A stretch of DNA of 64,000 bases from positions 310,001 to 374,000 of the forward strand of contig PAJV01000013.1 of assembly GCA_002706765.1 (NCBI GenBank). The letters are read 5' to 3'. Position 1 is the first letter of the stretch; each line of letters opens with the position of its first letter. The position numbers and the translations under genes were made by a program. The notes under the pieces were generated by a model. It did no database searches. It was given only the letters and a program-made list of their open reading frames with translations, and had not been told where the DNA came from. This document shows, one piece after another, positions 27,614 to 39,135 of this stretch. This stretch comes from Gimesia sp. (GTDB lineage Bacteria > Planctomycetota > Planctomycetia > Planctomycetales > Planctomycetaceae).

Positions 27614-30600
27614 GTGGAAAAAAAGTATTGGCGAAGTCTGGAAGAGTTGAATTCCACGCCGGAGTTTGAGGAAGTTTTGCATCGTGAGTTTCCGTTAGCA
27701 GCTTCGGAGTACCCGGAAGGGGTTTCGCGGCGTCGCTGGATGCAGATTATGGGTGCCTCTGTTGCCCTGGCTGGAGCAACAGGCTGTCGCTGGGAAGATG
27801 AGAAGATTGCTCCCAGTGTCACACGCCCCGAGGGTTTGATCCCGGGTGAGCCTCGGAAGTTTGCCACCTTTATGGAACTGGGTGGTCAGGCGGAAAGTCT
27901 GCTGGTAACCTGCTATGACGGGCGGCCGATTAAAGTCGAAGGTAATCCTGACTCTCCCCAGAGCCGGGGGGCTTCTTCGGTGTTTGCCCAGTCGGAAACG
28001 CTTTCACTGTACGATCCCGATCGTGCTGTCGGCGTAGTGGAATACCAGGGCAAATCCCGCTATGGCCGTGACTGGGGTGCTTTTTTAGATTATGCCGAAA
28101 CCGTGCTGGGTCAGGCGCGAAAAAGTGACGGGGCGAAGCTGCGGGTTCTGGCTGATGTCAGCTCTTCTGCAGCCCGGAAAGCACTGCAGGAGAAATTTGC
28201 AGAGCTGTATCCCCAGTCCAAATGGTATGACTACACCGCCTGCTCACGCGATAATGTATACGAGGGAGCCCGGCTGGCGTTCGGAGAAGTGGTTCGTCCG
28301 CAATTCGATCTGACCAAGGCGAATATCATTGTCTGTCTGGACGAGGATCTGCTGTCTGAACATCCGGCTTCACTGAAGCATACGCGTGACTGGGCCAGTC
28401 GTCGCGATCCTGCAGCCGGTCCGATGAACCGTCTGTATGTAGTGGAAAGTCGCTATACCACAACGGGTATTTCCGCCGACCACCGTCTGCCGACCCGTTC
28501 TGTGGATCTGGGCGCATTCCTGTCCAAGCTCGAAGCACAGGTGCAGACCGGACTGTCAGGCAAGAAAGCAGAAGCTGCCAGCGACGATTACGCCGACAAG
28601 GTTCTGGCAGCAATGGCAGAAGACCTGGTCGCGAACCAGGGTTCGAGCGTGATCGCCATCGGGGCAAGTCAGCCCGCCGAACTGCAGGCACGCGTTCATA
28701 AGTTGAACGAGCAACTGGGTAACGTCGGCGAAGCTGTCAAATACACGAAAGAGCCCCTGGCCCGTGAGCTGACTTCCGTCGAAGCACTGCGAACGCTGAC
28801 CGATGAAATGCAGTCGGGTGCAGTGGATACGTTGATCATCCTGGGCGGCAATCCGGCTTACAATGCTCCCGGGGATATCGATTTTGTTACCGCACTGTCC
28901 AAGGTGCCGAATGCCGTTCACCTGGGCGAGTACGAAGATGAAACGTCACTGTTGTGTAAGTGGCATCTGCCCAAAACGCATCCCTTCGAACAGTGGGGCG
29001 ATTCCCGTTCCTATGATGGAACGCTCTGTATTGCACAACCTCTGATTCAGCCCTTGCATGATGGCAAATCAGAAGTCGAACTGCTGGCAATTCTGTGTGG
29101 CGATAGACATCCGGTTGCCCTGGATCTGATTAAGGAAGCCGTGAAAGGTTCTCTGGATTCGATGGCCGTGAATGCTTCCTGGCGACGTGGGGTGCACGAT
29201 GGTCTGCTCAAGGGGAGTTCACTGGAAGCGGTTTCGCCAAAAGTGAAAGACTTGCCTGCTGCGAAAGCGGAAGAAGCTTCTGCGGAAGAGCTGGAGCTGG
29301 TATTTTATGCCAGTCCCCAGTTGTACGATGGTCGCTTCGCCAACAGTGGCTGGCTGCAGGAAACCCCGGACAGCGTCACCAAGATTACCTGGGATAATGC
29401 TGCGATTCTGGCTCCGAAAACCGCCGCCGATCTGGGCGTTGAAGCCGATTCCGTCGTCAAGCTGATTCTGGATGGCAAGTCCATTGAACTGCCCGTGTAT
29501 GTGTTACCCGGTCAGGCTCCCAATTCAGTCGCTGTGGCTCTGGGGTATGGACGCACTGCCGCTGGCCTGGTCGGAGGCGATGTTGCCCGCGATGTGAAGC
29601 CGGTCGGCGAGAATGTTGCTGCCCTGCAGTCCAAAGGGGCGATCGACTTCAAGTCCGGTCTGAAAGTCGAAAAAACCGGCAAAACTTATGAGCTGGCGGT
29701 GACTCAGGATCACCACGCGATCGATACCGTCGGCCAGGATGAAATTCAGGGTCGTGTCGGGCAGCTGGTGCGTGAAGGCGATCTGTCTGAATACGAAAGC
29801 GATCCTGGTTTTGCCAAAGGCCGCACTCATCATCCACCGCTGGTCTCATTGTGGGATGAAAACAAGGATGGGAAACCGATCTACAAGGAACTGTCCTATG
29901 AAGGTCAGGCCTGGGGAATGTCGATCGATCTCTCCAAGTGTATTGGCTGTAATGCCTGTTCGGTCGCCTGTCAGGCGGAAAATAATGTTCCTGTGGTTGG
30001 TCGCGAGCAGGTGATCAACGGTCGTGAAATGCACTGGCTGCGGATCGACCGTTACTTCACTGGCGAAGATGTGGATAACCCCGGGATCGCGATACAGCCA
30101 ATGTTGTGTCAGCAGTGTGAACTGGCTCCCTGTGAACAGGTTTGTCCGGTTGCTGCGACCGTGCACACAGACGAAGGTCTGAACGACATGGTTTACAACC
30201 GCTGTGTCGGAACCCGTTACTGTGCCAACAACTGTCCTTACAAGGTACGGCGCTTCAACTACTTCAACTTCAATAAGATCTATGAAGAGCCTCGCGGCAA
30301 ACTGCAGGCCCTGGTCCTGAATCCCGAAGTGACAGTCCGCCATCGTGGGGTCATGGAAAAATGTACTTACTGCGTGCAGCGTATCAAGTCGGTCCAGATC
30401 GTCGCCAAAAATGAACAGCGTCCCATCAAAGACGGTGAAATCGTCACCGCCTGTCAGCAGGCCTGTTCTGCCAACGCGATTGAATTTGGTGACCTGGCTG
30501 ATGAGAGCACTCGTGTAGCAAAAGCACATGCCAACCCGCGTACTTATGCCGTGTTGTCAGAATTGAATATTAAGCCGAGAACATCTTACATGGCCCGGAT

Positions 30601-30709
30601 ATTGAATCCCCATCCTTCACTGGCAAAGCCGAAATCAGAAGGACACGGACACGGTCATGCTGAAGAACACGCTGAAGCCGGTCATGCAAAAAAGGCGGAA
30701 AAGCACTAA
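27614..30709 (+). CDS. actB: Alternative complex III iron-sulfur subunit (ActB)
   Basis: The product is about 1,031 residues from a GTG at 27614, which has AAGGGG seven bases upstream. A twin-arginine signal ([15 protein letters not shown]) lies near residue 40, after a TAT-like preface typical of ActB. Residues about 90-700 form a molybdopterin-oxidoreductase-like domain that in ActB carries no molybdenum. The C-terminal part is a ferredoxin domain with four Cys sets: [37 protein letters not shown] and CTYC...C. It wires electrons from quinol oxidation to the heme subunits. The extreme C-terminus is His-rich. Confidence 0.93.
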   Translation: MEKKYWRSLEELNSTPEFEEVLHREFPLAASEYPEGVSRRRWMQIMGASVALAGATGCRWEDEKIAPSVTRPEGLIPGEPRKFATFMELGGQAESLLVTCYDGRPIKVEGNPDSPQSRGASSVFAQSETLSLYDPDRAVGVVEYQGKSRYGRDWGAFLDYAETVLGQARKSDGAKLRVLADVSSSAARKALQEKFAELYPQSKWYDYTACSRDNVYEGARLAFGEVVRPQFDLTKANIIVCLDEDLLSEHPASLKHTRDWASRRDPAAGPMNRLYVVESRYTTTGISADHRLPTRSVDLGAFLSKLEAQVQTGLSGKKAEAASDDYADKVLAAMAEDLVANQGSSVIAIGASQPAELQARVHKLNEQLGNVGEAVKYTKEPLARELTSVEALRTLTDEMQSGAVDTLIILGGNPAYNAPGDIDFVTALSKVPNAVHLGEYEDETSLLCKWHLPKTHPFEQWGDSRSYDGTLCIAQPLIQPLHDGKSEVELLAILCGDRHPVALDLIKEAVKGSLDSMAVNASWRRGVHDGLLKGSSLEAVSPKVKDLPAAKAEEASAEELELVFYASPQLYDGRFANSGWLQETPDSVTKITWDNAAILAPKTAADLGVEADSVVKLILDGKSIELPVYVLPGQAPNSVAVALGYGRTAAGLVGGDVARDVKPVGENVAALQSKGAIDFKSGLKVEKTGKTYELAVTQDHHAIDTVGQDEIQGRVGQLVREGDLSEYESDPGFAKGRTHHPPLVSLWDENKDGKPIYKELSYEGQAWGMSIDLSKCIGCNACSVACQAENNVPVVGREQVINGREMHWLRIDRYFTGEDVDNPGIAIQPMLCQQCELAPCEQVCPVAATVHTDEGLNDMVYNRCVGTRYCANNCPYKVRRFNYFNFNKIYEEPRGKLQALVLNPEVTVRHRGVMEKCTYCVQRIKSVQIVAKNEQRPIKDGEIVTACQQACSANAIEFGDLADESTRVAKAHANPRTYAVLSELNIKPRTSYMARILNPHPSLAKPKSEGHGHGHAEEHAEAGHAKKAEKH

Positions 30710-30723
30710 CAGCGCGTTCGGAA

Positions 30724-30740
30724 GGCAGGTAGTTCCTGCC
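30724..30740 (+). promoter_or_regulatory. Hairpin between actB and actC
   Basis: GGCAGG pairs perfectly with CCTGCC over five bases. No T-run follows, so it is more likely an mRNA stabilising or processing element than a terminator. Similar perfect hairpins lie at 35010-35026 and 40226-40245. Confidence 0.45.
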
Positions 30741-30799
30741 GATGTGTGAGTGAGATTAACTAATCCGTTTGAATTTATTGAGCAAAGATATCAAAAGCC

Positions 30800-32248
30800 A
30801 TGGCTTCAGTAACAGCAGAGCCAGTTGACACAATCACCGAAGTTCCCGGTAAGCGAACTCCACTCGTAACGGGTGCGCACGATTATGGGACGGTCACCGA
30901 AGCGGTCTGCCGACTGGCTGAGAGTAAGACTCCCAAAGCGTGGTACATTGCGCTCGGATTTTCCGCATCACTGATGGGAATGTTGTTTGGTCTGGTCGGT
31001 TATTTAATCATCACCGGTGTCGGGGTCTGGGGTAACCGGAGCCCGGTTTTCTGGGGTTGGCCGATCGTGAACTTCGTGTTCTGGGTCGGTATCGGTCACG
31101 CCGGTACCTTGATCTCTGCGATTCTGTTTCTGTTCCGCCAGGACTGGCGTACGGGGATCAACCGTGCTGCCGAAGCGATGACGATCTTTGCTGTGGTCTG
31201 TGCGGGTCTGTTCCCGGGCATTCACATTGGTCGTGTCTGGCTGGCTTACTGGCTGTTCCCGATTCCCAACCAGATGTCAATGTGGCCCAACTTCCGCAGC
31301 CCGCTGCTGTGGGACGTGTTTGCTGTTTCCACTTACGCAACGGTCTCTCTGTTGTTCTGGTACATGGGGATGATTCCCGACCTGGCGACCCTGCGCGACC
31401 GTGCCACCGGAAAAATTCAACAGTTTGCCTACGGCCTGTTTTCACTGGGCTGGAACGGTTCCTCCCGGCACTGGCATCGTTATGAACGTGCTTACCTGCT
31501 GCTGGCTGCCCTGGCGACTCCGCTGGTGCTCAGTGTGCATACCATCGTGAGTTTCGACTTTGCCGTTTCCCAGCTGCCCGGGTGGCATACAACGATCTTC
31601 CCGCCTTACTTCGTCGCGGGTGCGGTTTTCAGTGGTTTCGCAATGGTGCTGACCCTGATGATTCCCGTCCGCTCGATCTGTGGCATCAAGGACCTGCTGA
31701 CCGATCGCCATCTGGAAAACATGACCAAGGTGATCATCGCCACCGGATCGATGGTGGGTTATGCCTACGCCATGGAATTCTTTATCGCCTGGTATGGCGG
31801 TAACCGCTATGAAACATTTGCCTTTATCAACCGTGCTTTCGGCCCGTATGCCTGGGCTTACTGGATCATGGTTTCCTGTAACGTGATCAGCCCGCAGTTG
31901 TTCTGGATTAAGAAAATCCGTACGACTCCCTGGATGATTTTCGTCGTCTGTATTTTTGTCAACATTGGTATGTGGTTTGAGCGATTCGTGATTACCGTGA
32001 CTTCGCTGAGCCGTGACTTCCTGCCTTCCAGCTGGGGTTACTTCAAGCCGACCATTGTCGACGTGTTAATGTTGATCGGCAGTTTCGGTCTGTTTATGAC
32101 GCTGTTCCTGCTCTTCTGCAAGTTCCTGCCGATGGTGGCAATGGCAGAAGTCAAGAGTGTGATGGGGCAACCCCACGCTCATGGCGGTTATCAGCCTGAT
32201 ATTCCTGATTCTGAAGGAAATTATCACACGAAAGATTCTGATACTTAA
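30800..32248 (+). CDS. actC: Alternative complex III membrane subunit (ActC, NrfD-like)
   Basis: The 482-residue integral membrane protein has about ten predicted helices and belongs to the NrfD/PsrC polysulfide-reductase membrane family. Recognisable parts are the first helix near 60 ([15 protein letters not shown]), [17 protein letters not shown] around 93-109, and [25 protein letters not shown] around 242-266. In alternative complex III, ActC and ActF are the two NrfD-like proteins; ActC with ActB likely holds the quinol site. It sits between actB and the actDE fusion in the standard gene order. Confidence 0.92.
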   Translation: MASVTAEPVDTITEVPGKRTPLVTGAHDYGTVTEAVCRLAESKTPKAWYIALGFSASLMGMLFGLVGYLIITGVGVWGNRSPVFWGWPIVNFVFWVGIGHAGTLISAILFLFRQDWRTGINRAAEAMTIFAVVCAGLFPGIHIGRVWLAYWLFPIPNQMSMWPNFRSPLLWDVFAVSTYATVSLLFWYMGMIPDLATLRDRATGKIQQFAYGLFSLGWNGSSRHWHRYERAYLLLAALATPLVLSVHTIVSFDFAVSQLPGWHTTIFPPYFVAGAVFSGFAMVLTLMIPVRSICGIKDLLTDRHLENMTKVIIATGSMVGYAYAMEFFIAWYGGNRYETFAFINRAFGPYAWAYWIMVSCNVISPQLFWIKKIRTTPWMIFVVCIFVNIGMWFERFVITVTSLSRDFLPSSWGYFKPTIVDVLMLIGSFGLFMTLFLLFCKFLPMVAMAEVKSVMGQPHAHGGYQPDIPDSEGNYHTKDSDT

Positions 32249-32317
32249 TCAAGAGACTGGTGCTGACAGAACTGAGTTCAGCTACGACTTCACTCATTTG
32301 TTTGAATAAAAAAGATT

Positions 32318-33700
32318 ATGGCGACCACAATCGAACAACCAGAAAAAACAAAAGCAGAGCCCCAGTTACTCGGGTTACTTGCCGAGTTCGATGATCCTCA
32401 TGCGTTGATCGAAGCATCAAAGAAAGTTCGCGATGCCGGCTACAGCAAGTGGGATACTCACACTCCTTTTCCGCTGCACGGAATTGATGAGGCAATGGGG
32501 ATCAAGTGGACGATTCTGCCCTGGATCGTGGCCTGCTGTGGCCTGATGGGCGGGACGATCGCGGTCAGTATGCAGTACTGGATGAACGCTGTCGATTACC
32601 CGTTCCTGATCAGTGGTAAGCCGCTTTTCAGTATTCCGGCGAGTATTCCGATTACGTTTGAACTTTCAGTGCTGCTGGCTGCCTTCGGTGCCTTTCTGGG
32701 GATGCTGGGCTTAAACCAGCTGCCGAAATTGTACAATCCGATGTTCAAATCACAGGCGTTCCGCCGCGTGACGAATGACCGGTTCTTTATCAGCATGGAT
32801 GCGAAAGATGCGAAGTTCTCCGAAATTGATACGGGAGAATTTCTGAATTCACTCAATCCGCTGCAGGTCGAAGAGTTCTGGTCTGACGTAGAATCTCCCA
32901 AGCTGCCACGACCCCTGATTCTCGCTTTAAGCTTTGTGGGTGTGCTGTTAATCATGCCTCCCGCACTGGTCGCCTATAAACGATCCACGACGACGAATAC
33001 GCCACGCATCCACATCATTCAAGATATGGATTTTCAGCCTTACCTGAAAACACAAAACACCACGAACATCTTCGCCGATGGTCGTGAAGTCCGTCCGCAT
33101 ATTGAAGGGACCATTCCCCGTGGTCAATACAAAGACGATAATATTCCGTTCTACTACGGTCTGAAAGAACTGCCGGAAGACCAGGATGTGATTGCGATTG
33201 CCCTGCAGGATGAAGCAAAACCTGCCGACGGCAAGGTGGAAGCATCCAAACCCGCGGATACCCCTCCTGCAGATCCTTCTGCCGCAACTGCGACGGAAGA
33301 TAAGCTGGCAGATCTGCCCTGGGTGACGGAGTTCCCCATGCCGGTCACTGAGAAAATGATGGCACGCGGAAAAGAAAGTTACAGCATTTACTGTTCTGCA
33401 TGTCATGGACTTGGCGGAGAAGGTGATGGCCTGGTCTCACTGCGAGCCATGGAATTGCAGCAGGGAACCTGGGTTCGTCCCGCTTCTTACCATACTGAAA
33501 ACGTGCGTAATCTGCCGGTAGGGCGTCTGTTCCATACCATCAGTAACGGCGTTCGCAAGATGCCGGGATATGCAGCACAGATTCCTCCGGAAGACCGCTG
33601 GGCCATCGTCCTGTATCTGCGAGCCCTGCAGAAAAGTCATCAGATCGATGCGAAAGATCTGCGCCAGGAAGAAGTAGAGAAACTTCGAACTACAAAGTAA
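32318..33700 (+). CDS. Fused ActD-ActE (DUF3341 plus cytochrome c)
   Basis: The 460-residue protein joins two subunits that are separate genes in many alternative complex III operons. Residues 1-180 match ActD (DUF3341): GLLAEFDDPHALIEASKKVRDAGY, followed by two membrane helices around 65-85 and 105-135. A third helix near 205-225 anchors the second half. After an Ala/Pro-rich linker, residues 345-450 form a monoheme cytochrome c with CSACH and a distal Met in KMPGYAAQIPPEDRW, matching ActE. Fusion fixes the stoichiometry and places the heme near the membrane. It lies between actC and actF as expected. Confidence 0.9.
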   Translation: MATTIEQPEKTKAEPQLLGLLAEFDDPHALIEASKKVRDAGYSKWDTHTPFPLHGIDEAMGIKWTILPWIVACCGLMGGTIAVSMQYWMNAVDYPFLISGKPLFSIPASIPITFELSVLLAAFGAFLGMLGLNQLPKLYNPMFKSQAFRRVTNDRFFISMDAKDAKFSEIDTGEFLNSLNPLQVEEFWSDVESPKLPRPLILALSFVGVLLIMPPALVAYKRSTTTNTPRIHIIQDMDFQPYLKTQNTTNIFADGREVRPHIEGTIPRGQYKDDNIPFYYGLKELPEDQDVIAIALQDEAKPADGKVEASKPADTPPADPSAATATEDKLADLPWVTEFPMPVTEKMMARGKESYSIYCSACHGLGGEGDGLVSLRAMELQQGTWVRPASYHTENVRNLPVGRLFHTISNGVRKMPGYAAQIPPEDRWAIVLYLRALQKSHQIDAKDLRQEEVEKLRTTK

Positions 33701-33760
33701 GTCAGTCGTTACGACACACAACTTGTTGAATTTAATCTCGTTGTAAAAACAAGAAACGTT

Positions 33761-35002
33761 ATGCAAACTTCACCTCATACTGATAAGAAGATTCCCGTTC
33801 AAACCCTGGCTGAGCTGGGCTCCCTCCCCATGAAAGTGGCCCTGGGTTGTTCTGCCCTGCTGCCGGTCTCTTTCCTGCTGGGATTCGTATTCACGAACGG
33901 GTGGGATCTGTTTGCCTTCTCTTATCTGCAGAGTACATTTTTCTGCCTGAGCATCTCCCTGGGAGCATTGTTCTTTGTGATGATCCAGCAGCTCACACGG
34001 GCCGGCTGGAGTGTGGTTTTACGCCGCCTGTCCGAGTTCATTTCCCTGGGAGTGATTCCCCTGTCCGTGCTGGTTCTGCCGATCGTGCTGATCACATTGA
34101 TGGGGAATGACACGCTGTATGAATGGGCCAATACCGAGACCGTTGCCGAAGATCATCTGCTGCATGCCAAATCACCTTATCTGAATACCGGCTTCTTTGC
34201 TCTGCGTTACCTGATTTACTTCGGTTCCTGGATTTTTCTGGCCCGGTATTTCCTGGGGAAATCGGTTGCCCAGGATGCAACCGGCGATCCGGAACTGACG
34301 CTGCTGATGGAACGCCGCAGTGGACCAGCGATTCTGCTGTATGCGTTCACACTCTCTTTCGCAGCCATCGACTTTATCATGTCGCTGAATGCCCACTGGT
34401 TCAGTACCATTTTTGGCATCTATTACTTTGCCGCAGGTCTGGTCGGGTTCTTCAGTTTCCTGGCTATCAGCCTGGTTTTCCTCCGCAGCAAAGGGTTGCT
34501 GCAGGAACCAGTTACTGTCGAACACCTGCACGATGTGGGTAAGCTGCTGTTTGCCTTCAACTGCTTCTGGGCGTATATTGCGATTTCACAGTATCTGTTG
34601 ATCTGGTATGCCAATATTCCGGAGGAAACAGTCTTCTTTCTGGATCGCCAATCGAATGGCTGGGGCGTTGTCTCCCTGATCCTGGTGATCGGGCACTTTG
34701 CGATTCCCTTTGTATTCTTCATGTCACGCTGGATGAAACGAAATCCCAAGGCACTCTGTTTCTGGGCGGTTTACCTGCTGATCATGAACTGGGTCGATAT
34801 CTTCTGGCTGGTCATGCCGAACATGGCCTCCCATGGTGAAAGTTCCGCCATCAGCTTCGGGATGATCCTGATCAATGTCTGTTGTACAATTGGAGTGGGC
34901 GGTATCTTTGTCGCAGGTATCCTGAAATTTGCCGGAGAGAAATCCCTCATGCCGGTCCGGGATCCCCGTCTCGAAGAATCACTGGAATTTCATAATATTT
35001 AA
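33761..35002 (+). CDS. actF: Alternative complex III membrane subunit (ActF, NrfD-like)
   Basis: The 413-residue protein has about ten hydrophobic helices and is the second NrfD-like subunit of the complex, a paralogue of ActC. Signature stretches include FAFSYLQSTFFCLSISLGALFF, ALTLSF-like SFAAIDFIMSLNAHWFSTIFG, and FNCFWAYIAISQYLLIWYANIPEE. The last of these also occurs in ActF proteins of other phyla. It lacks heme or Fe-S motifs. It probably acts in quinol binding or proton transfer with ActC. It is followed 50 bp later by a small membrane protein. Confidence 0.9.
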   Translation: MQTSPHTDKKIPVQTLAELGSLPMKVALGCSALLPVSFLLGFVFTNGWDLFAFSYLQSTFFCLSISLGALFFVMIQQLTRAGWSVVLRRLSEFISLGVIPLSVLVLPIVLITLMGNDTLYEWANTETVAEDHLLHAKSPYLNTGFFALRYLIYFGSWIFLARYFLGKSVAQDATGDPELTLLMERRSGPAILLYAFTLSFAAIDFIMSLNAHWFSTIFGIYYFAAGLVGFFSFLAISLVFLRSKGLLQEPVTVEHLHDVGKLLFAFNCFWAYIAISQYLLIWYANIPEETVFFLDRQSNGWGVVSLILVIGHFAIPFVFFMSRWMKRNPKALCFWAVYLLIMNWVDIFWLVMPNMASHGESSAISFGMILINVCCTIGVGGIFVAGILKFAGEKSLMPVRDPRLEESLEFHNI

Positions 35003-35009
35003 TTTCGAT

Positions 35010-35026
35010 CTGATCAGATTGATCAG
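35010..35026 (+). promoter_or_regulatory. Hairpin between actF and small membrane gene
   Basis: CTGATC pairs perfectly with GATCAG around AGATT. There is no T-run. It is one of several short inverted repeats in the gaps of the respiratory operon. Confidence 0.4.
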
Positions 35027-35052
35027 TGCCTTCTAGAATAAGAGAATAAACT

Positions 35053-35382
35053 ATGTCCGGTCATAAAGCAGCCTATGATGATCTCGATACCACGATGATC
35101 GCATACGTTGGTGCCGTCGGAACCATTATCACGTTTTTCACCGTATTCGCGGTTGCCGCTTTGAGCTATTCCTTTGAAAAGTCAGAGAATGAAGTGAAAG
35201 TGATCGAGGTACCAGAGGTGAATTCCGACAGCATTCTGGCCAACCAGGCAGCTGCATTAACGGAATACCGCTGGATTGACCAGGACAAAAATGTCGTCGC
35301 AGTGCCCATTGACCGGGCAATGGAAATTGTTGTTCAGGAAGAACAGGAAAAACAGAAACAGGCTAAAACCAAAAAACCATGA
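35053..35382 (+). CDS. Small single-span membrane protein in the act operon
   Basis: The 109-residue protein has one membrane helix (about 15-40, YVGAVGTIITFFTVFAVAALSYSF), then a hydrophilic domain with YRWIDQDKNVVAVPIDRAMEIVV and a Lys/Glu/Gln tail. The YRWID...VPIDRAM phrase resembles small proteins encoded beside oxidase or alternative complex III genes. It occupies the place of ActG in other operons, but I cannot show homology. It overlaps the SCO gene by 4 bp (ATGA), so the two are translationally coupled. Confidence 0.75.
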   Translation: MSGHKAAYDDLDTTMIAYVGAVGTIITFFTVFAVAALSYSFEKSENEVKVIEVPEVNSDSILANQAAALTEYRWIDQDKNVVAVPIDRAMEIVVQEEQEKQKQAKTKKP

Positions 35383-36236
35383 AACCGTTTGCATCTTCCA
35401 TTCTGGTTCTGCTCTGCTGGGCATGCTGCGTCATCCCGGTGCAGGCAGAGCGTATGGAAAAAGCTCCCAAAGATCTTGCACAGCTGGATGTACTCGAACA
35501 TCTGGATTCGAAACTTCCTCTGGATCTGGAGTTTCAGGATACGAGCGGGAAACAGGTGAAGCTGGCCGATTACTTCAAGAAAGATCGGCCCGTGATCCTG
35601 TCACTGAATTATTCGAACTGCCCGATGCTGTGTTCTTTGCAGCTCACAGCGCTGGTCAGGGGATTGAAAGAATTAGAGTGGTCGGCTGATCAACAATACG
35701 ATTTTGTCTCTGTCAGTATTGATCCGAAAGAGACGTATCAGCGGGCAAATTTGACAAAACAGAAGTACTTCAAGGAATACGATCGAGCAGGCACAGCCGG
35801 TGGCTGGCATTTTCTGTGCGGTCAGCAGGCATCCATTACAAAATTAGCGGAAGCCATGGGAGTTCAATACCAGTATGTCGAAGAGCGAAAAGAATACGCT
35901 CACCCGGCAGTGTTACTGGTCTGCACACCCGATGGTCGAATTTCCCGCTACCTGTATGGCGTCAGTTTTCCCGAACAGACTTTGAAACTGGCGCTGGTGG
36001 AAGCGTCGGAAGGTAAAATCGGTTCCACCATTGATCGGTTTTTGCTGTTCTGTTTTCACTATGATGCAGACAGTGGTCGGTACGCACCGACAGCACGGAA
36101 TATCATGAAAATTGGTGGGTTTGCTACCGTCTTTATCCTGACTGTGGTTTTGATTCCCTACTGGCGGGGACGCAAAGGCAGAGTGCAACTGGATACAGCA
36201 GCCGGGCAGGCTCATGAAGTGACCGGGGGCTCCTGA
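35379..36236 (+). CDS. SCO1/SenC-type copper chaperone
   Basis: The 285-residue protein has a signal peptide (about 5-24) and a thioredoxin-like SCO domain. The copper-binding CPMLC (C-x3-C) lies at about residues 82-86 after LSLNYSN, and the conserved His is in KEYAHPAV. A C-terminal helix (about 245-265) gives a second membrane anchor. SCO proteins deliver copper to the CuA centre of cytochrome oxidase subunit II, which is encoded directly downstream. The position between act and cox genes supports this. Confidence 0.9.
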   Translation: MKPFASSILVLLCWACCVIPVQAERMEKAPKDLAQLDVLEHLDSKLPLDLEFQDTSGKQVKLADYFKKDRPVILSLNYSNCPMLCSLQLTALVRGLKELEWSADQQYDFVSVSIDPKETYQRANLTKQKYFKEYDRAGTAGGWHFLCGQQASITKLAEAMGVQYQYVEERKEYAHPAVLLVCTPDGRISRYLYGVSFPEQTLKLALVEASEGKIGSTIDRFLLFCFHYDADSGRYAPTARNIMKIGGFATVFILTVVLIPYWRGRKGRVQLDTAAGQAHEVTGGS

Positions 36237-36329
36237 GCTGTTTCAGAGCCTCCTGCCAGAGGAATTTGTGTTTTAATCAGATTTGGTTAATACCTTAAAT
36301 ATTTTAACACTCAACAGTTGATTGTGTGA

Positions 36330-37304
36330 ATGCAGATGAAACTATTCATCCCTGAATTATTAGCGAACGCGGAAGCTGGTTTCTGGTTCCCGCCTCAAAG
36401 TTCTACAGTAGCAGAGAATGTAGACTCTGTTTACTTTTTCATTCTGTGGGTCTGCACGTTTTTCTTCGTGCTGATCGTCGGACTGATGCTGCTGTTTATG
36501 ATTAAATACCGTTATCGGCCCGGCGTCGAAGCAGTAAAAACCAACACGCATAACCTGACCCTGGAACTTTCCTGGTCGGTCATACCCACGCTGCTGACAG
36601 TCGTCATGTTCTGGGTGGGCTTCACCTCCTACCTGGATATGCGAACGCCTCCCGCAGCCTCTTACGAAATCAGCGTCGTCGCAAAAAAATGGGTCTGGGC
36701 CTTCAAATACCCCAATGGCTGGATTGAAAGTGAACTGCATATCCCCAAAGGGGAAAATGTGACACTCACCATGGCTTCAGACGATGTTCTGCACAGCCTG
36801 TGGATCCCCGCATTCCGTACGAAAATGGATGTGGTTCCCGGACGCTACACGCAGCAATGGTTCAATGCCACACAGGCAGGAACGTTTCCCCTGATGTGTG
36901 CCGAATACTGCGGCCAGAAACACTCGGAAATGATCACCAATGTGGTCGTGCACGAAACACGCGGTGATTTTGACAAATGGCTGCAGAACGCATCCGATAT
37001 TCACAAAAACAAAACGCCCGTCGAAGCCGGGGAATACTTCTACAAGAGTCGTGGCTGTATTCAATGTCACTCGCTGGACGGTGTTCCCAAGAACGGACCG
37101 AGTTTCAAGGGGCTGTTTGACAGCGAGCGGAAGTTTACTGATGGCACCTCCCGGATTGCTGATGCGAATTACATTCGTCAGTCAATTCTGGAACCACAGT
37201 CCCAGATCGTGACCGGTTTCCGGCCGATCATGCCGACCTTCAAAGGACAGCTGACCGACGAGGACATTACTGCAATCATCGCGTTCATCAAAGCCCAGAA
37301 GTAG
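36330..37304 (+). CDS. coxB: Cytochrome c oxidase subunit II with heme c (caa3-type)
   Basis: The 324-residue protein has two N-terminal helices (about 30-60 and 75-97) and a CuA cupredoxin domain with WVWAFKYPNG, HSLWIPAFR and the copper site CAEYCGQKHSEM (about 190-201). A fused cytochrome c domain follows, with CIQCH and distal Met in IMPTFKG. That fusion defines a caa3-type oxidase, which accepts electrons directly from the act complex without a soluble carrier. An in-frame ATG at 36336 is an alternative start. Confidence 0.94.
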   Translation: MQMKLFIPELLANAEAGFWFPPQSSTVAENVDSVYFFILWVCTFFFVLIVGLMLLFMIKYRYRPGVEAVKTNTHNLTLELSWSVIPTLLTVVMFWVGFTSYLDMRTPPAASYEISVVAKKWVWAFKYPNGWIESELHIPKGENVTLTMASDDVLHSLWIPAFRTKMDVVPGRYTQQWFNATQAGTFPLMCAEYCGQKHSEMITNVVVHETRGDFDKWLQNASDIHKNKTPVEAGEYFYKSRGCIQCHSLDGVPKNGPSFKGLFDSERKFTDGTSRIADANYIRQSILEPQSQIVTGFRPIMPTFKGQLTDEDITAIIAFIKAQK

Positions 37305-37416
37305 TGGCGCTGATGAATCGATTTGATAGATAAATTAAAAAGTGAGAATCTGTTTCTCCATTGTGTTTCAGGATTTTTAATCCGACCCCATTTGAAATTA
37401 TTCAGGAGGCTGGAAG

Positions 37417-39135
37417 ATGGCAACAGTAGTTGACTCCTCCAATCCAAAATCAGATTTCCCGATTCAATACCGCGAATTGAATTATTTAAACTGTTCGAAG
37501 GGCTGGAAGAGCTGGTTTTTCACCCTCGATCACAAACGCATCGGTATCATGTACCTGATCGGTGTGACCTGTGCATTCTTCCTGGGAGGACTGTTCGCGG
37601 TTCTGCTGCGTACAGAGTTGTTGTCCCCCGCAAGAATTCTGCTGAGTGCGGATGGGTACAATCAGATGTTTACCCTGCACGGTGCCATCATGACCTTCCT
37701 GGTCATCATCCCCGGTGTGCCGGCGGCGATTGGAAATATCATCCTGCCGGTGATGCTGGGCGCGAAAGATGTGGCCTTTCCCCGCATGAACCTGGGTAGC
37801 TTTTATCTCTGGATGTTCGGTGCCGCCTTCTTCCTGGCTGCCCTGGCACTGGGGGGACTGGATACCGGGTGGACCTTCTACACACCTTACAGTATCACCA
37901 CCAGTACCGCGGTGATTACCGCCCTGTTGGGGGTCTTCATTCTGGGCTTCAGTTCGATTTTCACCGGACTGAATTTCATTGTGACGATTCACACCATGCG
38001 ACCGCCGGGAATGACCTGGTTCAAGATGCCTCTGTTCCTGTGGGCCCTGTATGCGACGGCCCTGATTCAGATTCTGGCGACTCCCGTATTGGGGATTACC
38101 GGTCTGCTGCTGGTTGTCGAACGTGCGTTTCACATCGGTATTTTTGACCCTGCCCTCGGCGGGGACCCGGTTCTGTTCCAGCACTTCTTCTGGTTCTATT
38201 CACACCCCGCGGTGTACGTGATGATTCTGCCCGCGATGGGCGTGGTCAGTGAAGTGATTGCCGTTCACAGCCGCAAACATATTTTCGGATACCGCTTCAT
38301 CGCTTACAGCAGTATCGCAATTGCCATTTTCGGCTTCCTGGTCTGGGGACACCATATGTTTGTTTCCGGTCAGTCTAAAGTGGTCGCCGTGGTCTTCTCT
38401 GCGATTACCTTCAGCGTGTCGATTCCGTCCGCCATCAAAGTCTTTAACTGGTTGACGACCATGTATAAAGGTTCGATCCGCTTTACCACCGCCATGTGTT
38501 ATGCACTGGCGTTCCTGTTCATCTTTTCGATTGGTGGTCTGACGGGATTATTCCTGGCAACGCTAGCAACCGACATCCACCTGCATGATACCTACTTCGT
38601 GGTGGCCCACTTCCACTATGTGATGATGGGTTCTTCGCTGGTCGGACTGTTCGCTGCCGTCCATCACTGGTGGCCTAAAATTACCGGGAAGATGTTCAGC
38701 GAGTTCTGGGGACGGATTGCCTGCCTGGGTGTCTTCCTCGGCTTCAACCTGACTTTCTTTCCTCAGTTCCTGCTGGGAACACGGGGTATGCCTCGCCGGT
38801 ATTACACGTATCTGCCGGAATTTCAGAATCTGCATATTCTGTCAACCTGCGGCGCCTATCTGCTGGGTCTGAGTTCAGCGTTGATGGCTGCCACTTTAAT
38901 TTACTCAGTATATCGTGGCAAAAAAGCACCAGCCAATCCCTGGGGAGGAGCCTCTCTGGAATGGCAGTGTTCTTCACCACCACCAGCCAATAACTTCGAT
39001 CATCCTCCCTTGGCCGGAGATCCTTACATCATGGAATCCGTCGTTTATAATGAGGAAATCGGAGGTTACGTTCCCGTTGAATGTCAAGGGGCTAAAAAGG
39101 GCTCTGTGACCGCATCAGGAGATAAAGAAGCTTAA
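37417..39135 (+). CDS. coxA: Cytochrome c oxidase subunit I
   Basis: The 572-residue, 12-helix heme-copper oxidase subunit has the expected ligands: His in [11 protein letters not shown], the CuB and cross-linked Tyr region [26 protein letters not shown], and the heme a/a3 pair in [14 protein letters not shown]. The YSHP stretch marks the A-type family with an intact D/K-channel region (GAIMTF, SHPAVY). AGGAGG nine bases upstream supports the ATG. The stop overlaps the next start by one base (TAATG). Confidence 0.96.
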   Translation: MATVVDSSNPKSDFPIQYRELNYLNCSKGWKSWFFTLDHKRIGIMYLIGVTCAFFLGGLFAVLLRTELLSPARILLSADGYNQMFTLHGAIMTFLVIIPGVPAAIGNIILPVMLGAKDVAFPRMNLGSFYLWMFGAAFFLAALALGGLDTGWTFYTPYSITTSTAVITALLGVFILGFSSIFTGLNFIVTIHTMRPPGMTWFKMPLFLWALYATALIQILATPVLGITGLLLVVERAFHIGIFDPALGGDPVLFQHFFWFYSHPAVYVMILPAMGVVSEVIAVHSRKHIFGYRFIAYSSIAIAIFGFLVWGHHMFVSGQSKVVAVVFSAITFSVSIPSAIKVFNWLTTMYKGSIRFTTAMCYALAFLFIFSIGGLTGLFLATLATDIHLHDTYFVVAHFHYVMMGSSLVGLFAAVHHWWPKITGKMFSEFWGRIACLGVFLGFNLTFFPQFLLGTRGMPRRYYTYLPEFQNLHILSTCGAYLLGLSSALMAATLIYSVYRGKKAPANPWGGASLEWQCSSPPPANNFDHPPLAGDPYIMESVVYNEEIGGYVPVECQGAKKGSVTASGDKEA

